NCBI RefSeq assembly: GCF_013364275.1
Contig: NZ_CP054932.1
Coordinates: forward strand, 372,001 to 436,000
DNA: 64,000 nucleotides
Origin: Actinomadura sp. NAK00032
GTDB taxonomy: Bacteria > Actinomycetota > Actinomycetes > Streptosporangiales > Streptosporangiaceae
Reading direction: 5' to 3'
This document shows positions 49,085 through 56,837 of the stretch, one piece after another. Both the position numbers and the translations under genes were made by a program. Each line of letters begins with the position of its first letter. Position 1 is the stretch's first letter. Below the pieces are notes generated by a model, which searched no databases, was not told where the DNA came from, and saw only the letters and a program-made list of their open reading frames with translations.

Positions 49085-49174
49085 GCCCATCCTTTCGTTG
49101 CCTTGCATGGGAGGTGGGGGGAACGGCGCCCCGCGGCCGGACGGGCCGGTCCGGCCGGAGGCGCAGGCCGTGGG

Positions 49175-50059
49175 TCAGACCGGGTTGCCCATGCCGCGGC
49201 GCATCAGGCCGCGCATCATGCTCGGCCCCTCGCCGAGGGCACCGGTGAGGCGGTCCAGGTAGATGGCGAGGATGACGACCGCGATGCCGCCCTCGAAGCC
49301 CTTCGCGACGTCCACCCGGTTGATGCCCTCCAGCACCTCGCCGCCGAGGCCGCCCGCGCCGACCATGCCCGCGATGACGACCATCGACAGCGACAGCATG
49401 ATCAGCTGGTTGACGCCCGCCATGATGGACGGCATGGCCAGCGGGATCTGGATCCGGGTCAGGATCCGGTTCGGCGGCGTGCCGAACGCCTCGCCCGCCT
49501 CCACCATCTCCGGGTCGACGCCGCGGATGCCGAGCTCGGTCAGCCGCACCCCCGGCGGCATCGCGAAGATCACCGTCGCGACCACGCCGGGCACGGAGCC
49601 GATGCTGAAGAAGAAGATCGCCGGGATCAGGTAGACGAACGCCGGCATCGTCTGCATGAAGTCGAGGACCGGCCGGACGATCCGGCTCGCCACGTCGCTG
49701 CGCGCCGCCGCGATGCCGATCGGGATCGACAGCACCGTGGCCACCACCGCCGACACCAGCACCAGGGCCAGCGAGTCCATCGACGCCTCCCACAGCTCCA
49801 TGCTGTCGACCAGCGCGAAGCCGAGGATCGTGAACAGGGCGAGCCGCCAGCCGCTGATGACCAGCGCGATGACGGCCAGCACCAGCGTCAGGCCGAGCGG
49901 CGGCAGCACCGTCAGGACGTCGGTGAGGGCGTCCACCGACGTCTCGATGGCGGTGCCGATCCCGTCGAACAGCCACGACAGGTGGTCGGTGCACCAGTTC
50001 ACCAGGTTGTCGAACCACTCGCCGACCGGGGTCCGGGGCAGCTCGATCAGGTCACTCAC
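49175..50059 (-). CDS. Glycine betaine/proline ABC permease (OpuAB-like)
   Basis: 294 residues with about six membrane helices and the ABC permease EAA-like loop, EAGEAFGTPPNRILTRIQIP. The N-terminal stretch WCTDHLSWLFDGIGTAI is typical of ProW/OpuAB. It overlaps the ATPase gene by 8 bases (GTG start at 50059, ATPase stop at 50052), so the two are coupled. The GTG start is the only one close to the family N-terminus. Confidence 0.95.
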   Translation of the reverse strand: MSDLIELPRTPVGEWFDNLVNWCTDHLSWLFDGIGTAIETSVDALTDVLTVLPPLGLTLVLAVIALVISGWRLALFTILGFALVDSMELWEASMDSLALVLVSAVVATVLSIPIGIAAARSDVASRIVRPVLDFMQTMPAFVYLIPAIFFFSIGSVPGVVATVIFAMPPGVRLTELGIRGVDPEMVEAGEAFGTPPNRILTRIQIPLAMPSIMAGVNQLIMLSLSMVVIAGMVGAGGLGGEVLEGINRVDVAKGFEGGIAVVILAIYLDRLTGALGEGPSMMRGLMRRGMGNPV

Positions 50060-51296
50060 CGTCGCCGCCCTCCTTCGCCAGCGCGAGTTCCGGTTCCGCC
50101 TCGACGATCTCGTGCGAGTTGATCGCGCCGAGCGCCGCCAGCAGCGTCACCCGCGGGATCACGCCGAGCAGCGTCCCCTCCGCGTCCGCGACCGGCACCG
50201 GCAGGTCGCTCTCCGCGCACCGCGTGAACAACTCGGCGACCGGGGTGTCCGGCGGCACCGGCTCCAGGTCCTCGGGGTCGATCAGGCCGTCCAGCGTCTG
50301 GACGTTCTCCTGCACCGCGTCGGCGATCCGCGCGGCGCGCACCCGCCCGACCAGCCGGCGGTCGCGCCCGACCACGAAGGCCGCCGACGTCTGGTGCTCG
50401 CGCATCGTCCGCAGGGCCGTCCGCGGCCCGGTCGACGCGAGCACCGTGACCAGCGGCTTCTCCATGACCGACGACGCCGTCAGCACCCTGGCACGATCCA
50501 CGTCGGCGACGAACTGGGCGACATAGTCGTTAGCGGGATCGGTCAGGATCTCCTCGGCCGTGCCGATCTGCACGATCCGGCCCTCGCGCATCACCGCGAT
50601 GCGGTCGCCGATGCGCATGGCCTCGTTCAAGTCATGCGTGATGAAGACGATGGTCTTGCCGAACCGGCCCTGCAAGTCCAGGAGCAGGTCCTGGACCTCC
50701 CGCCGGATGAGCGGGTCCAGGGCGCTGAACGCCTCGTCCATCAAGATGATGTCGGTGCCCGCCGTGAGCGCCCTCGCGAGCCCCACGCGCTGCTGCATAC
50801 CGCCCGACAACTGGTTGGGAAGCTTGTCCTCCCAGCCTTCAAGACCCACCAGTCCCAGGAACTCCCGGGCCTTCTTCTCGCGTTCTTCCTTCGGGACACC
50901 GCGTACCTCGAGCCCGTACGCCGCGTTAGCCAGAACCGTCCTATGGGGGAACAGCGCGAAGTGCTGGAAGACCATGCTGATCTTGTTCTGCCGGAGCGCC
51001 CGCAGCGCCTTCGGCGACATCTTCGCGATGTCCTGGCCGTCGATCTCGACGCTTCCGGAGGTGACCCCGAGCAACCCGTTCAACATCCGGATGAGGGTCG
51101 ACTTCCCCGACCCCGACAGACCCATGACCACGAAGATCTCGCCCTGCCGGACCTCGAAGGAGGCGTCCACCACCGCCGGGGTGACCCCGAGGTCGCGAAC
51201 CGCCTTGAGATCGGCGCCCGCCTTGAGTTTCCGCTGTGCCTCAGCTGTCTTGCGACCAAAGAGCTTGGTGACGCTTTCCGCGCGGAGTACTGACAC
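50052..51296 (-). CDS. Glycine betaine/proline ABC ATPase with CBS domains (OpuAA-like)
   Basis: 414 residues. ATPase with Walker A MGLSGSGKST, signature LSGGMQQRVGLARAL, Walker B IILMDEAFSALDP, then two CBS domains (about 270-395) that sense ionic strength in OpuA. It energises osmoprotectant uptake. GTG at 51296 with GGAAGGAG upstream matches ProV/OpuAA N-termini (VLRAESVTKLFG). First gene of the operon. Confidence 0.95.
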   Translation of the reverse strand: MSVLRAESVTKLFGRKTAEAQRKLKAGADLKAVRDLGVTPAVVDASFEVRQGEIFVVMGLSGSGKSTLIRMLNGLLGVTSGSVEIDGQDIAKMSPKALRALRQNKISMVFQHFALFPHRTVLANAAYGLEVRGVPKEEREKKAREFLGLVGLEGWEDKLPNQLSGGMQQRVGLARALTAGTDIILMDEAFSALDPLIRREVQDLLLDLQGRFGKTIVFITHDLNEAMRIGDRIAVMREGRIVQIGTAEEILTDPANDYVAQFVADVDRARVLTASSVMEKPLVTVLASTGPRTALRTMREHQTSAAFVVGRDRRLVGRVRAARIADAVQENVQTLDGLIDPEDLEPVPPDTPVAELFTRCAESDLPVPVADAEGTLLGVIPRVTLLAALGAINSHEIVEAEPELALAKEGGDGE

Positions 51297-51487
51297 GATC
51301 TCCTTCCGGGTTCCCACGTGCGTACGCGGAAACGGCTCGCTCAATCCGTCCAGACGCCCGGACGCGACGAGCCTCAGGCAAAGAGACTGTCAACCAGACG
51401 CCAAAGGTGTGCGTCGCCTGAAACTACCCGCCCAGAGAACATGTTTCATCTTTTGGTGAGTTCCGTCACGTTCAGGTCACAAATGGG

Positions 51488-52063
51488 CTACACCTTAGTC
51501 CGGTGGAAGTTCAGATACGACCGCGACGGCGTCGGTCCCCGCTGGTCCTGGTACCGCGACCCGTACTTCGCCGACCCGTAGGGGTACTCCGCAGGCGAGC
51601 TCGTCCGGAACAGGCACATCTGCCCGATCTTCATCCCCGGCCACAACTTGATCGGCAGCGTCGCCACGTTCGACAGCTCCAGCGTCACGTGCCCGCCGAA
51701 CCCGGGATCGATCCACCCTGCCGTCGAGTGCGTCAGCAGCCCGAGCCGCCCGAGGCTCGACTTCCCCTCCAGCCGCGCCGCCAGGTCGTCCGGCAGCCCG
51801 AACACCTCGTACGTCGAGGCGAGCACGAACTCCCCGGGATGCAGCACGAACGCCTCATCGGGCTCGACGTCCACCAGCCGCGTCAGATCCGGCTGCTCCA
51901 CAGCGGGATCGATGTGCGGGTACTTGTGGTTCTCGAACACCCGGAAGTACCTGTCCAGCCGCACGTCCACACTGGACGGCTGGACCATGCCGGGCTCGTA
52001 CGGGTCGATCTTCACCCGCCCAGACTCGAGCTCGGCCCTGATGTCGCGATCGGAGAGCAGCAC
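51488..52063 (-). CDS. dcd: dCTP deaminase
   Basis: 191 residues. The conserved core [20 protein letters not shown] and the nucleotide-binding [19 protein letters not shown] are present. It deaminates dCTP to dUTP for dTMP synthesis (or, in the bifunctional form, directly to dUMP). The GTG at 52063 starts the family N-terminus (LLSDRDI). The tRNA-Gly gene follows upstream on the opposite strand. A true chromosomal gene that marks the left border of the island. Confidence 0.95.
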   Translation of the reverse strand: MLLSDRDIRAELESGRVKIDPYEPGMVQPSSVDVRLDRYFRVFENHKYPHIDPAVEQPDLTRLVDVEPDEAFVLHPGEFVLASTYEVFGLPDDLAARLEGKSSLGRLGLLTHSTAGWIDPGFGGHVTLELSNVATLPIKLWPGMKIGQMCLFRTSSPAEYPYGSAKYGSRYQDQRGPTPSRSYLNFHRTKV

Positions 52064-52144
52064 GCCTGAAAAGCTATCCCACCCCACACCCACACCGACG
52101 ATCCGGTACAGTAACCACAGCATGGACGCCCCCAAGGGCCCCAC

Positions 52145-52218
52145 GCGGGTGTAGTTCAATGGTAGAACTTCAGCTTCCCAAGCTGACAGCGCGGGTTCGA
52201 TTCCCGTCACCCGCTCCA
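52145..52218 (+). tRNA. tRNA-Gly (CCC), with encoded CCA
   Basis: 71 bases plus CCA. The acceptor stem pairs GCGGGTG with CACCCGC, the anticodon stem is TCAGC/GCTGA and the loop is TTCCCAA, giving anticodon CCC. The T loop TTCGATT lies in a GCGGG/CCCGT stem. A complete gene. Its 3' half is the attachment site for the island that follows: a 44-bp copy is found at 60349-60392. Confidence 0.97.
52175..52218 (+). other. Left attachment repeat (attL, tRNA 3' end)
   Basis: The last 44 bases of tRNA-Gly, from the anticodon loop to the CCA, are repeated exactly at 60349-60392. This is the classic core left by a tyrosine-integrase element that inserts into a tRNA and keeps it functional. Confidence 0.88.
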
Positions 52219-52224
52219 ACGACG

Positions 52225-52263
52225 AAGGCCCAGGCCAAGGGTGTCAACCCTGGCCCGGGCCTT
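52225..52263 (+). terminator. tRNA-Gly terminator
   Basis: AAGGCCCAGG ... CCGGGCCTT forms a hairpin with an inner AAGGG/CCCT stem just after the tRNA. A diverged copy is found at 60398-60437. Confidence 0.75.
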
Positions 52264-52298
52264 GATCTTGTTAGGGCCTCTGCGAGCCCGCCGTGCGA

Positions 52299-52700
52299 TT
52301 AGCGCACGGGCACCAGCCGCCCGTCGCCGTCCCGCTTCTGCTCGGCCTGGACAAGCGCGTTTGAGCCTGTCCGCGATGGCATGGTCAGCACTTCACGACC
52401 GATGCTGCACTTCACGACCGATGCTGATACCTCAGTGCCGCCCGCTCGTCGTCGTGCCCATGTGCGCCATCAGGCTGCGCGGCGAGACGCCCATGTCGGC
52501 GGCCAGGGTGTTCCCCGTGCCGAAGGTCATGGAAGTGCAGCTCGGGGACGCCGAACGCCTCCACGACCGGCGTCCACCGGGTCGGCTTGTTGAACCCGCT
52601 CCACCGCAGCGGTCCGCTCTTGACGCCCCTGAAGACGAGGGCATCGTCCCCTTCTTCGTGTGTCCGGGTGTACGGCCCCAGCCAGCACGGGACACCGAAG
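52299..52700 (-). pseudogene. Tyrosine-integrase remnant of element 1
   Basis: The minus strand encodes pieces of a tyrosine integrase in different frames: DALVFRGVKSGPLRWSGFNK, then FHDLRH in one frame, GNTLAADMGVSPRSLMAHMG in the next, and ERAALRYQHRS followed by a stop, with a C-terminal GRLVPVR in yet another frame before the stop at 52299. A 19-bp unit is tandemly duplicated at 52388-52425, which shifts the frame. The 5' two-thirds is missing. Position and strand, next to attL and reading toward the tRNA, are as expected for the element integrase, but it cannot be functional. Confidence 0.85.
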
Positions 52701-52737
52701 TCTTCGGCGATCCCCTCCAGGGCCGCCCCGGCGTCCA

Positions 52738-53163
52738 TCAGGACCCGTCCGCCTCCCAGAACGAGCCCGCGGCCGAGATCCAACGGTCCAGCGCTGTCGT
52801 CACACGCGACACGGCCAGGTCCATATCCGCGCACGGCGCGAGCAGTTCGCCGGTGCTGGACCGGTACCACCATCCGCCGTCCCCGGCCGCAACGGTGATG
52901 CTGTCGCCCAGGCAGGGCGCATCGGGGAAGAAGACCCGCAGCATGGGCCGGGTCTCGACGTATCGGCGGTCGACCGTCCAGGCCCGTCGCCGCAGTGTCC
53001 GCGCGAGCCGGTTGAGGTGCCTCCGTGCGGTGAACGGCCGAGGCAGCGCGATGAGTGCATCCGGGGGGATGGGCACCCGCCGCGCCGCCTCAGCCTCCCT
53101 CTGGACCGCCCCACCCAGCATGGGGGCGGCCCCTTTCGGCGATGGCGGGGTCCAAGCCACCAT
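52738..53163 (-). CDS. Hypothetical protein, last gene of a five-gene island operon
   Basis: 141 residues, not recognised. A proline-rich start is followed by basic segments (RHLNRLARTLRRRAWTVDRR) and a C-terminal part (WWYRSSTGELLAPCADMDLA) with a beta-strand then amphipathic helix pattern. Soluble, no signal peptide. The start codon overlaps the stop of the preceding gene by one base (TGATG), so it is translationally coupled to it. Role unknown; the operon context is accessory. Confidence 0.6.
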   Translation of the reverse strand: MVAWTPPSPKGAAPMLGGAVQREAEAARRVPIPPDALIALPRPFTARRHLNRLARTLRRRAWTVDRRYVETRPMLRVFFPDAPCLGDSITVAAGDGGWWYRSSTGELLAPCADMDLAVSRVTTALDRWISAAGSFWEADGS

Positions 53164-53405
53164 CACCAGGCCCTTTTCATCACCGGACGGCCCGCGCACT
53201 GCCGCTCCTGCTTCAGCGCCTCCCGCAGGGACGCCGAGTCGGAGCGGATCACGGTCGGGTCGACGCTGGCGGCCGGGTCGCGCAGAGTGGCGACCCAATC
53301 GCCCAGACGCCCGTCCCAGCGCCGCGCTCGCCAGATCCGGTGACCGGTGAACTCTTCCCGGAGCTGCCGCAGCGCCGGGTCCTCAGTCTGCGCACGCGTT
53401 TCCAT
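53163..53405 (-). CDS. Small hypothetical protein of the island operon
   Basis: 80 residues, not recognised. One folded segment is likely: LRQLREEFTGHRIWRARRWD, then LGDWVATLRD. Its stop overlaps the start of the next gene. AGGA lies about 8 bases before the ATG at 53405. Similar small proteins with a G-W-x-A-x-R pattern are common beside regulators in actinomycete islands, from memory. Function unknown. Confidence 0.6.
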   Translation of the reverse strand: METRAQTEDPALRQLREEFTGHRIWRARRWDGRLGDWVATLRDPAASVDPTVIRSDSASLREALKQERQCAGRPVMKRAW

Positions 53406-53435
53406 CGCGGGGTTCCTCACTCTGAGTCCTCCATC

Positions 53436-53663
53436 TCAGGCCGCCCCGCTCTCACGGGCCGGACAGGTCGATTCAGCCCCGTGAACCCGAGCCGTGATCT
53501 GCCGCGTCCGTGCTTGGAGTTCATCGAGTTCCGCAGTGATCTCGGCGAGTTCCGCGAGCAGGAGCTGACGCTCTTCCTCGGTCAGTCCGACCGCCTTCTT
53601 CCTGGTCGTCGAGTGCCGTGCAGAGGGAATGTGGACGACGGCGGCCCGCCGGTTGCCACTCAT
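53436..53663 (-). CDS. Small coiled-coil protein of the island operon
   Basis: 75 residues. A basic N-terminus is followed by a heptad-rich helix (TEEERQLLLAELAEITAELD, ELQARTRQI), likely a dimeric coiled coil. No recognised family. Its ATG overlaps the stop of the upstream gene by 4 bases (ATGA at 53660-53663). Cytoplasmic; possibly an accessory DNA- or protein-binding factor, by inference only. Confidence 0.6.
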   Translation of the reverse strand: MSGNRRAAVVHIPSARHSTTRKKAVGLTEEERQLLLAELAEITAELDELQARTRQITARVHGAESTCPARESGAA

Positions 53664-53869
53664 CGCGCGTCCTCCGATCCGGTGAACCGGTCGAGTCGGT
53701 TGCGCAGCTCTGCCGCGCTCTGCCCGTACAAGGCGCCCCACCCCTGTTGCTTGGCGACCCACCGGCCCGAGCACTCGCGCGTGATCAACCAGCCGGGGAA
53801 GTCGGCTTGCAAGCCGTCCAGTAGCCGCTTGATCAGCGCCGACGTTCCGCTACCGGCGAGGCCGTTCAC
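53660..53869 (-). CDS. Small hypothetical protein of the island operon
   Basis: 69 residues, GTG start overlapping the stop of the upstream gene (GTGA). The segment SALIKRLLDGLQADFPGWLI followed by GRWVAKQQGWGALYGQSA suggests a helix followed by a small beta hairpin. Not recognised. The strict overlap on both sides shows that it is translated as part of the operon. Confidence 0.6.
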   Translation of the reverse strand: MNGLAGSGTSALIKRLLDGLQADFPGWLITRECSGRWVAKQQGWGALYGQSAAELRNRLDRFTGSEDAR

Positions 53870-54144
53870 GACGTCACCACCTCGGCGCCGCCCGGACGGA
53901 CCTGCTCGGCGATCCGCCGAGCCGCTCCCGGCATGTCGTTGACCGGGTGCTGGCGCCCGTCCTGGTCCCAGGAGAAGTACCGCCCGGAGTAGCCGACGAA
54001 GACCCAGACGATGGCGCCGCCCCCGTCGGTGAAGACGGCCAGGCCGGCGACGTCGTCACGGACCTCGGATCGAACCTCGTATTCGGTCAATTCGGCCCGC
54101 TGCCCCGCCAACAACTCGATCTCAGAAGTCGTGTCGGTGTTCAC
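53866..54144 (-). CDS. Hypothetical protein, first gene of the island operon
   Basis: 92 residues from a GTG at 54144; an ATG at 54180 is also possible. The central part (DDVAGLAVFTDGGGAIVWVF, then SGRYFSWDQDGRQHPVNDM) is beta-rich. Not recognised. It is divergent from the regulator gene at 54295, so the 100-150 bases between them hold both promoters, and the regulator may control this operon. Confidence 0.6.
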   Translation of the reverse strand: MNTDTTSEIELLAGQRAELTEYEVRSEVRDDVAGLAVFTDGGGAIVWVFVGYSGRYFSWDQDGRQHPVNDMPGAARRIAEQVRPGGAEVVTS

Positions 54145-54280
54145 GCTTCTAAGATGGCTGGGAGACACGTCACGTCGCATTACCGTCTGTATCGCATCCA
54201 GGGCGGATCGTTCTCGTCTTGTCTCGTCTGATGCTCGTCTGCGTTACGTTCCTGCAGTCGGAAGGTTGGTGATGGCGAAT

Positions 54281-54288
54281 CCCCCCCC
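54281..54288 (+). other. C8 run with out-of-frame start and ribosome-binding site
   Basis: GGAAGG (54260-54265) is correctly spaced before ATG at 54272, but that frame ends after MANPPPYG. One more C in the eight-C run would give MANPPPVRLKVLLREKHWQT, joined to the regulator frame. This is a sequencing error, an inactivating shift or a contingency tract. Confidence 0.7.
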
Positions 54289-54294
54289 GTACGG

Positions 54295-55371
54295 TTGAAA
54301 GTGCTACTTCGAGAGAAGCACTGGCAGACGCACCAGACGTTTTGCGGCGAATACGACAAAGCGGCAAAAGGCATTGACCCCGGCCTTGTCGGCAGTTGGC
54401 CCAGCCGAGCGCAGTTCCACCGCTGGCTCAGCGGCGAACTCAAGGGGCTCCCGTACCCGCATCACTGCCGCGTGCTGGAGAAGATGCTCCCCGGCTGGAC
54501 GGCGGAACAACTCTTCGAGCCGTGCCCGCCGAAGGAGTCCAACCAGCCGCAGAGCGACCCGGACGAGCCCATGGCCCCCGACGTCGCCGAGCTGCTCACC
54601 ACCCTTGAACACCACATCGACACGCCCCAGACCGGCGAGATCAGTTGGGGCACCACCACCCGAACGATTCCCGCCGCTAAGGCCCGGCTCGCAGGCACCA
54701 GAGCAGCCACCAGCGACCACGCCCAGGACCTCGGCCGCAGACTCCTCCAGCTCCAGCGCGACCGCCGCCTGAACGACGCCGACATCACCGAACTCGTCGG
54801 CCTTACCGGTCACGTCGTCGAGCTGGCGAAGACCATTGATCTAGAGATTGCCGAGGACGGCGCCGCGCGATTGGAATATCGCTTCGACCTGCTGAACCTC
54901 AGTGATACGCCCCAGGCGCGCATGTCGCGTGAAGTGTGGTTCGAGCACACCACAGGTCCGCTGTCCATCAAGCCGGTTCCCGACATTGACCGGCGTATCG
55001 CCATCCAGCGCATCCACGACACGACCAACCTTGCCAAGTTCGCCTTTCAGATCTCCCCGCCACTACGGCCGGGGGAGTGGGCCCGCGTCGGCTATGTCTG
55101 CGAGGGCGGCAAGTTCGACCGGAACCACTACTGGCGCGAGGCGATGCCCCGCTACTGCCGCCGCTACGAGATCAGCGTCCGGCAACGCTGCGTCGACCTC
55201 GGCGGGTGCACCGCGACCGAGGAGCACCCGGACGGTTCGGAGAATTCCGCCACGGATAGTCTCGTCTGGGACATTGAGGGCCAGGATGCCGTCATGTCGT
55301 TAACCCGTGACTACCTGCGTCCGAACCAGTATGTGACGCTGCGCTGGGAGCCGATTCGTGAACCTGCGTGA
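54295..55371 (+). CDS. HTH-type regulator of the element (N-terminus shifted)
   Basis: 358 residues as read from a TTG at 54295; a GTG at 54301 is the only other start in this frame. The N-terminal part (HWQTHQTFCGEYDKAAKGID, SRAQFHRWLSGELKGLPYPH, CRVLEKMLPGWTAEQLFE) is the DNA-binding region of a helix-turn-helix family common in Streptomyces and related islands. The C-terminal part (VWFEHTTGPLSIKPV, GEWARVGYVCEGGKFDRNHY) is a beta-rich domain of unknown ligand. The native start is probably ATG 54272, lost by one base in the C8 run. Overlaps the next gene by 14 bases. Confidence 0.75.
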   Translation: MKVLLREKHWQTHQTFCGEYDKAAKGIDPGLVGSWPSRAQFHRWLSGELKGLPYPHHCRVLEKMLPGWTAEQLFEPCPPKESNQPQSDPDEPMAPDVAELLTTLEHHIDTPQTGEISWGTTTRTIPAAKARLAGTRAATSDHAQDLGRRLLQLQRDRRLNDADITELVGLTGHVVELAKTIDLEIAEDGAARLEYRFDLLNLSDTPQARMSREVWFEHTTGPLSIKPVPDIDRRIAIQRIHDTTNLAKFAFQISPPLRPGEWARVGYVCEGGKFDRNHYWREAMPRYCRRYEISVRQRCVDLGGCTATEEHPDGSENSATDSLVWDIEGQDAVMSLTRDYLRPNQYVTLRWEPIREPA

Positions 55372-56521
55372 CGAGATCGAGTCGACCCTACGAGGCTGGC
55401 ACGCCTACGAGACCGGCCGCGGATCAACCGCCGTCATCGACTTCGATTGCGCCCCCACCACCACAGCCCCCGAACCGGCCAGCAGCCGCCTGGCCGTCCA
55501 CCAGCGCCTCACCGATCTCCACGCCCGCGCCACCGAGACCGGAGCCGCCCGCCTCGCCGCCCGCCTCACTGCCGACCTGGCATACCTCGGCGCTCTCCTC
55601 GGCGAACACCCACCGCTCAATGACTACGTCCAGGCAACCCAGGGGTGTCCGGCCGCCGGATGGCAGGACGGCTACATCACGCACCGAGGCGACCAGGCCC
55701 GCCAAGCCCTGACCGCCCTAGGCATCCAGTGGGGCCCCGACACCGCACGCGACCTGCGCGCCGTAGAAGGCCCCATCGAGACCGACGAGGCCCCCGACGC
55801 GATCCGCCAGGCCGCCGCCGACTACGAGCAAGCCGTCCGCCAGGCCACCGGCAGCACCGCCCCGTTCAACCTCACCATCGAGACCACCGAGGTAGACGCC
55901 TACTGGGCGTACTGGCTCGACGGTGTCGGCGACAAGGTCCGCCTACGCCTCAACCTCCGCCGCGCCAGCTTCACCAAGGTCGCCGCCCGTCAGTTCGCCC
56001 TACACGAGGTACTCGGCCACGGCCTCCAGGGCGCGAGCTGGTCAGCCCGAGCAGCAGCCGAAGACGTCCCCTGGGTACGCCTGATGTCGGTACACGCCCC
56101 GCAACAAGTCCTCCTCGAAGGACTCGCCCAGGCCCTACCGCTCTTCATCACCCCGGACGACGAGCTACTCGTCACCCGCACCAGGTTCGACCACTACAAC
56201 CAACTAGTGCGCGCCGAGCTGCACATTGCGCTCAACCAGGGCGCGAGCGTCACCGAACTGGCCGACCACGCCTGCTTCCGCATGCCCTGGATCAAGGACG
56301 CTGCCATAGCCGACCTCCTCACCGACCGAGGAGCCAACCCGCAACTACGCTCCTACCTGTGGGCCTACCCCGCAGGCATTGACTGGTTCGCCAACCTCGC
56401 CGACGCCGACAAGCCCAACAGGACCACCGTCCTACAGGCCGCCTACCGAGACCCGCTCACCCCTAACGACCTAGAGACCCTCTGGCCAGCAGGCCCCACC
56501 ATCGGCGGCCAAGGCACCTAA
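55358..56521 (+). CDS. Gluzincin-type metallopeptidase-like protein (DUF885-like motif)
   Basis: 387 residues. FALHEVLGHGLQ (His216, Glu217, His221) followed about 33 residues later by LLEGLAQALPLF (Glu254) matches the HExxxGH ... EGxA layout of DUF885-type zinc peptidases. No signal peptide, so cytoplasmic. The N-terminal 160 residues are helical with no known motif. GTG start inside the regulator gene, so the two are translated together. A regulator coupled to a peptidase suggests cleavage of the regulator or of a defence or stress target (inference). Confidence 0.72.
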   Translation: MNLRDEIESTLRGWHAYETGRGSTAVIDFDCAPTTTAPEPASSRLAVHQRLTDLHARATETGAARLAARLTADLAYLGALLGEHPPLNDYVQATQGCPAAGWQDGYITHRGDQARQALTALGIQWGPDTARDLRAVEGPIETDEAPDAIRQAAADYEQAVRQATGSTAPFNLTIETTEVDAYWAYWLDGVGDKVRLRLNLRRASFTKVAARQFALHEVLGHGLQGASWSARAAAEDVPWVRLMSVHAPQQVLLEGLAQALPLFITPDDELLVTRTRFDHYNQLVRAELHIALNQGASVTELADHACFRMPWIKDAAIADLLTDRGANPQLRSYLWAYPAGIDWFANLADADKPNRTTVLQAAYRDPLTPNDLETLWPAGPTIGGQGT

Positions 56522-56823
56522 GACCTAGGGGCAGCCGGGCAGCCCATCCGCCGGATGAGAACTTTCTTTACGTCTTCAAGGGCGCCCGCTACGCGGCCGC
56601 CGGCGGCCGCCCGCCCCGGCGCGCCAGGCGTGCGGCCTGTCCCGTCCGGTCCCGCCGCGCCGCGTCGCCCGTCCGCCCACCGAAGCGAGCCCTACTTCAC
56701 GAGAGAGATCACAACGGCCACGATGCATACGGCGTGCTGGTGATCGCCATGTATGAGCTGATGCCTAGCCCAGGGAACCTGAACCATCGAACATGTTGAA
56801 GCCGAGAACGCGGCGGCACGGGC
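56522..56823 (+). other. Intergenic region between peptidase-like and amidohydrolase genes
   Basis: No supported gene. A very GC-rich tract at about 56580-56690 codes Arg/Pro/Ala-rich peptides in several frames without a ribosome binding site. A short frame at 56555-56743 is rejected for that reason. The final bases hold the amidohydrolase promoter. Confidence 0.5.
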
Positions 56824-56829
56824 TATTTT
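56824..56829 (+). promoter_or_regulatory. -10 element for a probable leaderless amidohydrolase mRNA
   Basis: TATTTT lies 8 bases before the ATG at 56838 and no Shine-Dalgarno is present. This spacing is the signature of leaderless transcription in actinobacteria. Confidence 0.6.
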
Positions 56830-56837
56830 GATCGTTC

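Noticed and set aside
52412..52873. A 153-residue minus-strand gene next to the tRNA
   Set aside because: Only its middle matches integrase; the rest is out of frame and overlaps the 52738 gene. Treated as part of the integrase pseudogene.
56555..56743. A 62-residue plus-strand frame
   Set aside because: Low-complexity Arg/Pro/Ala coding in GC-rich DNA, no start signal.
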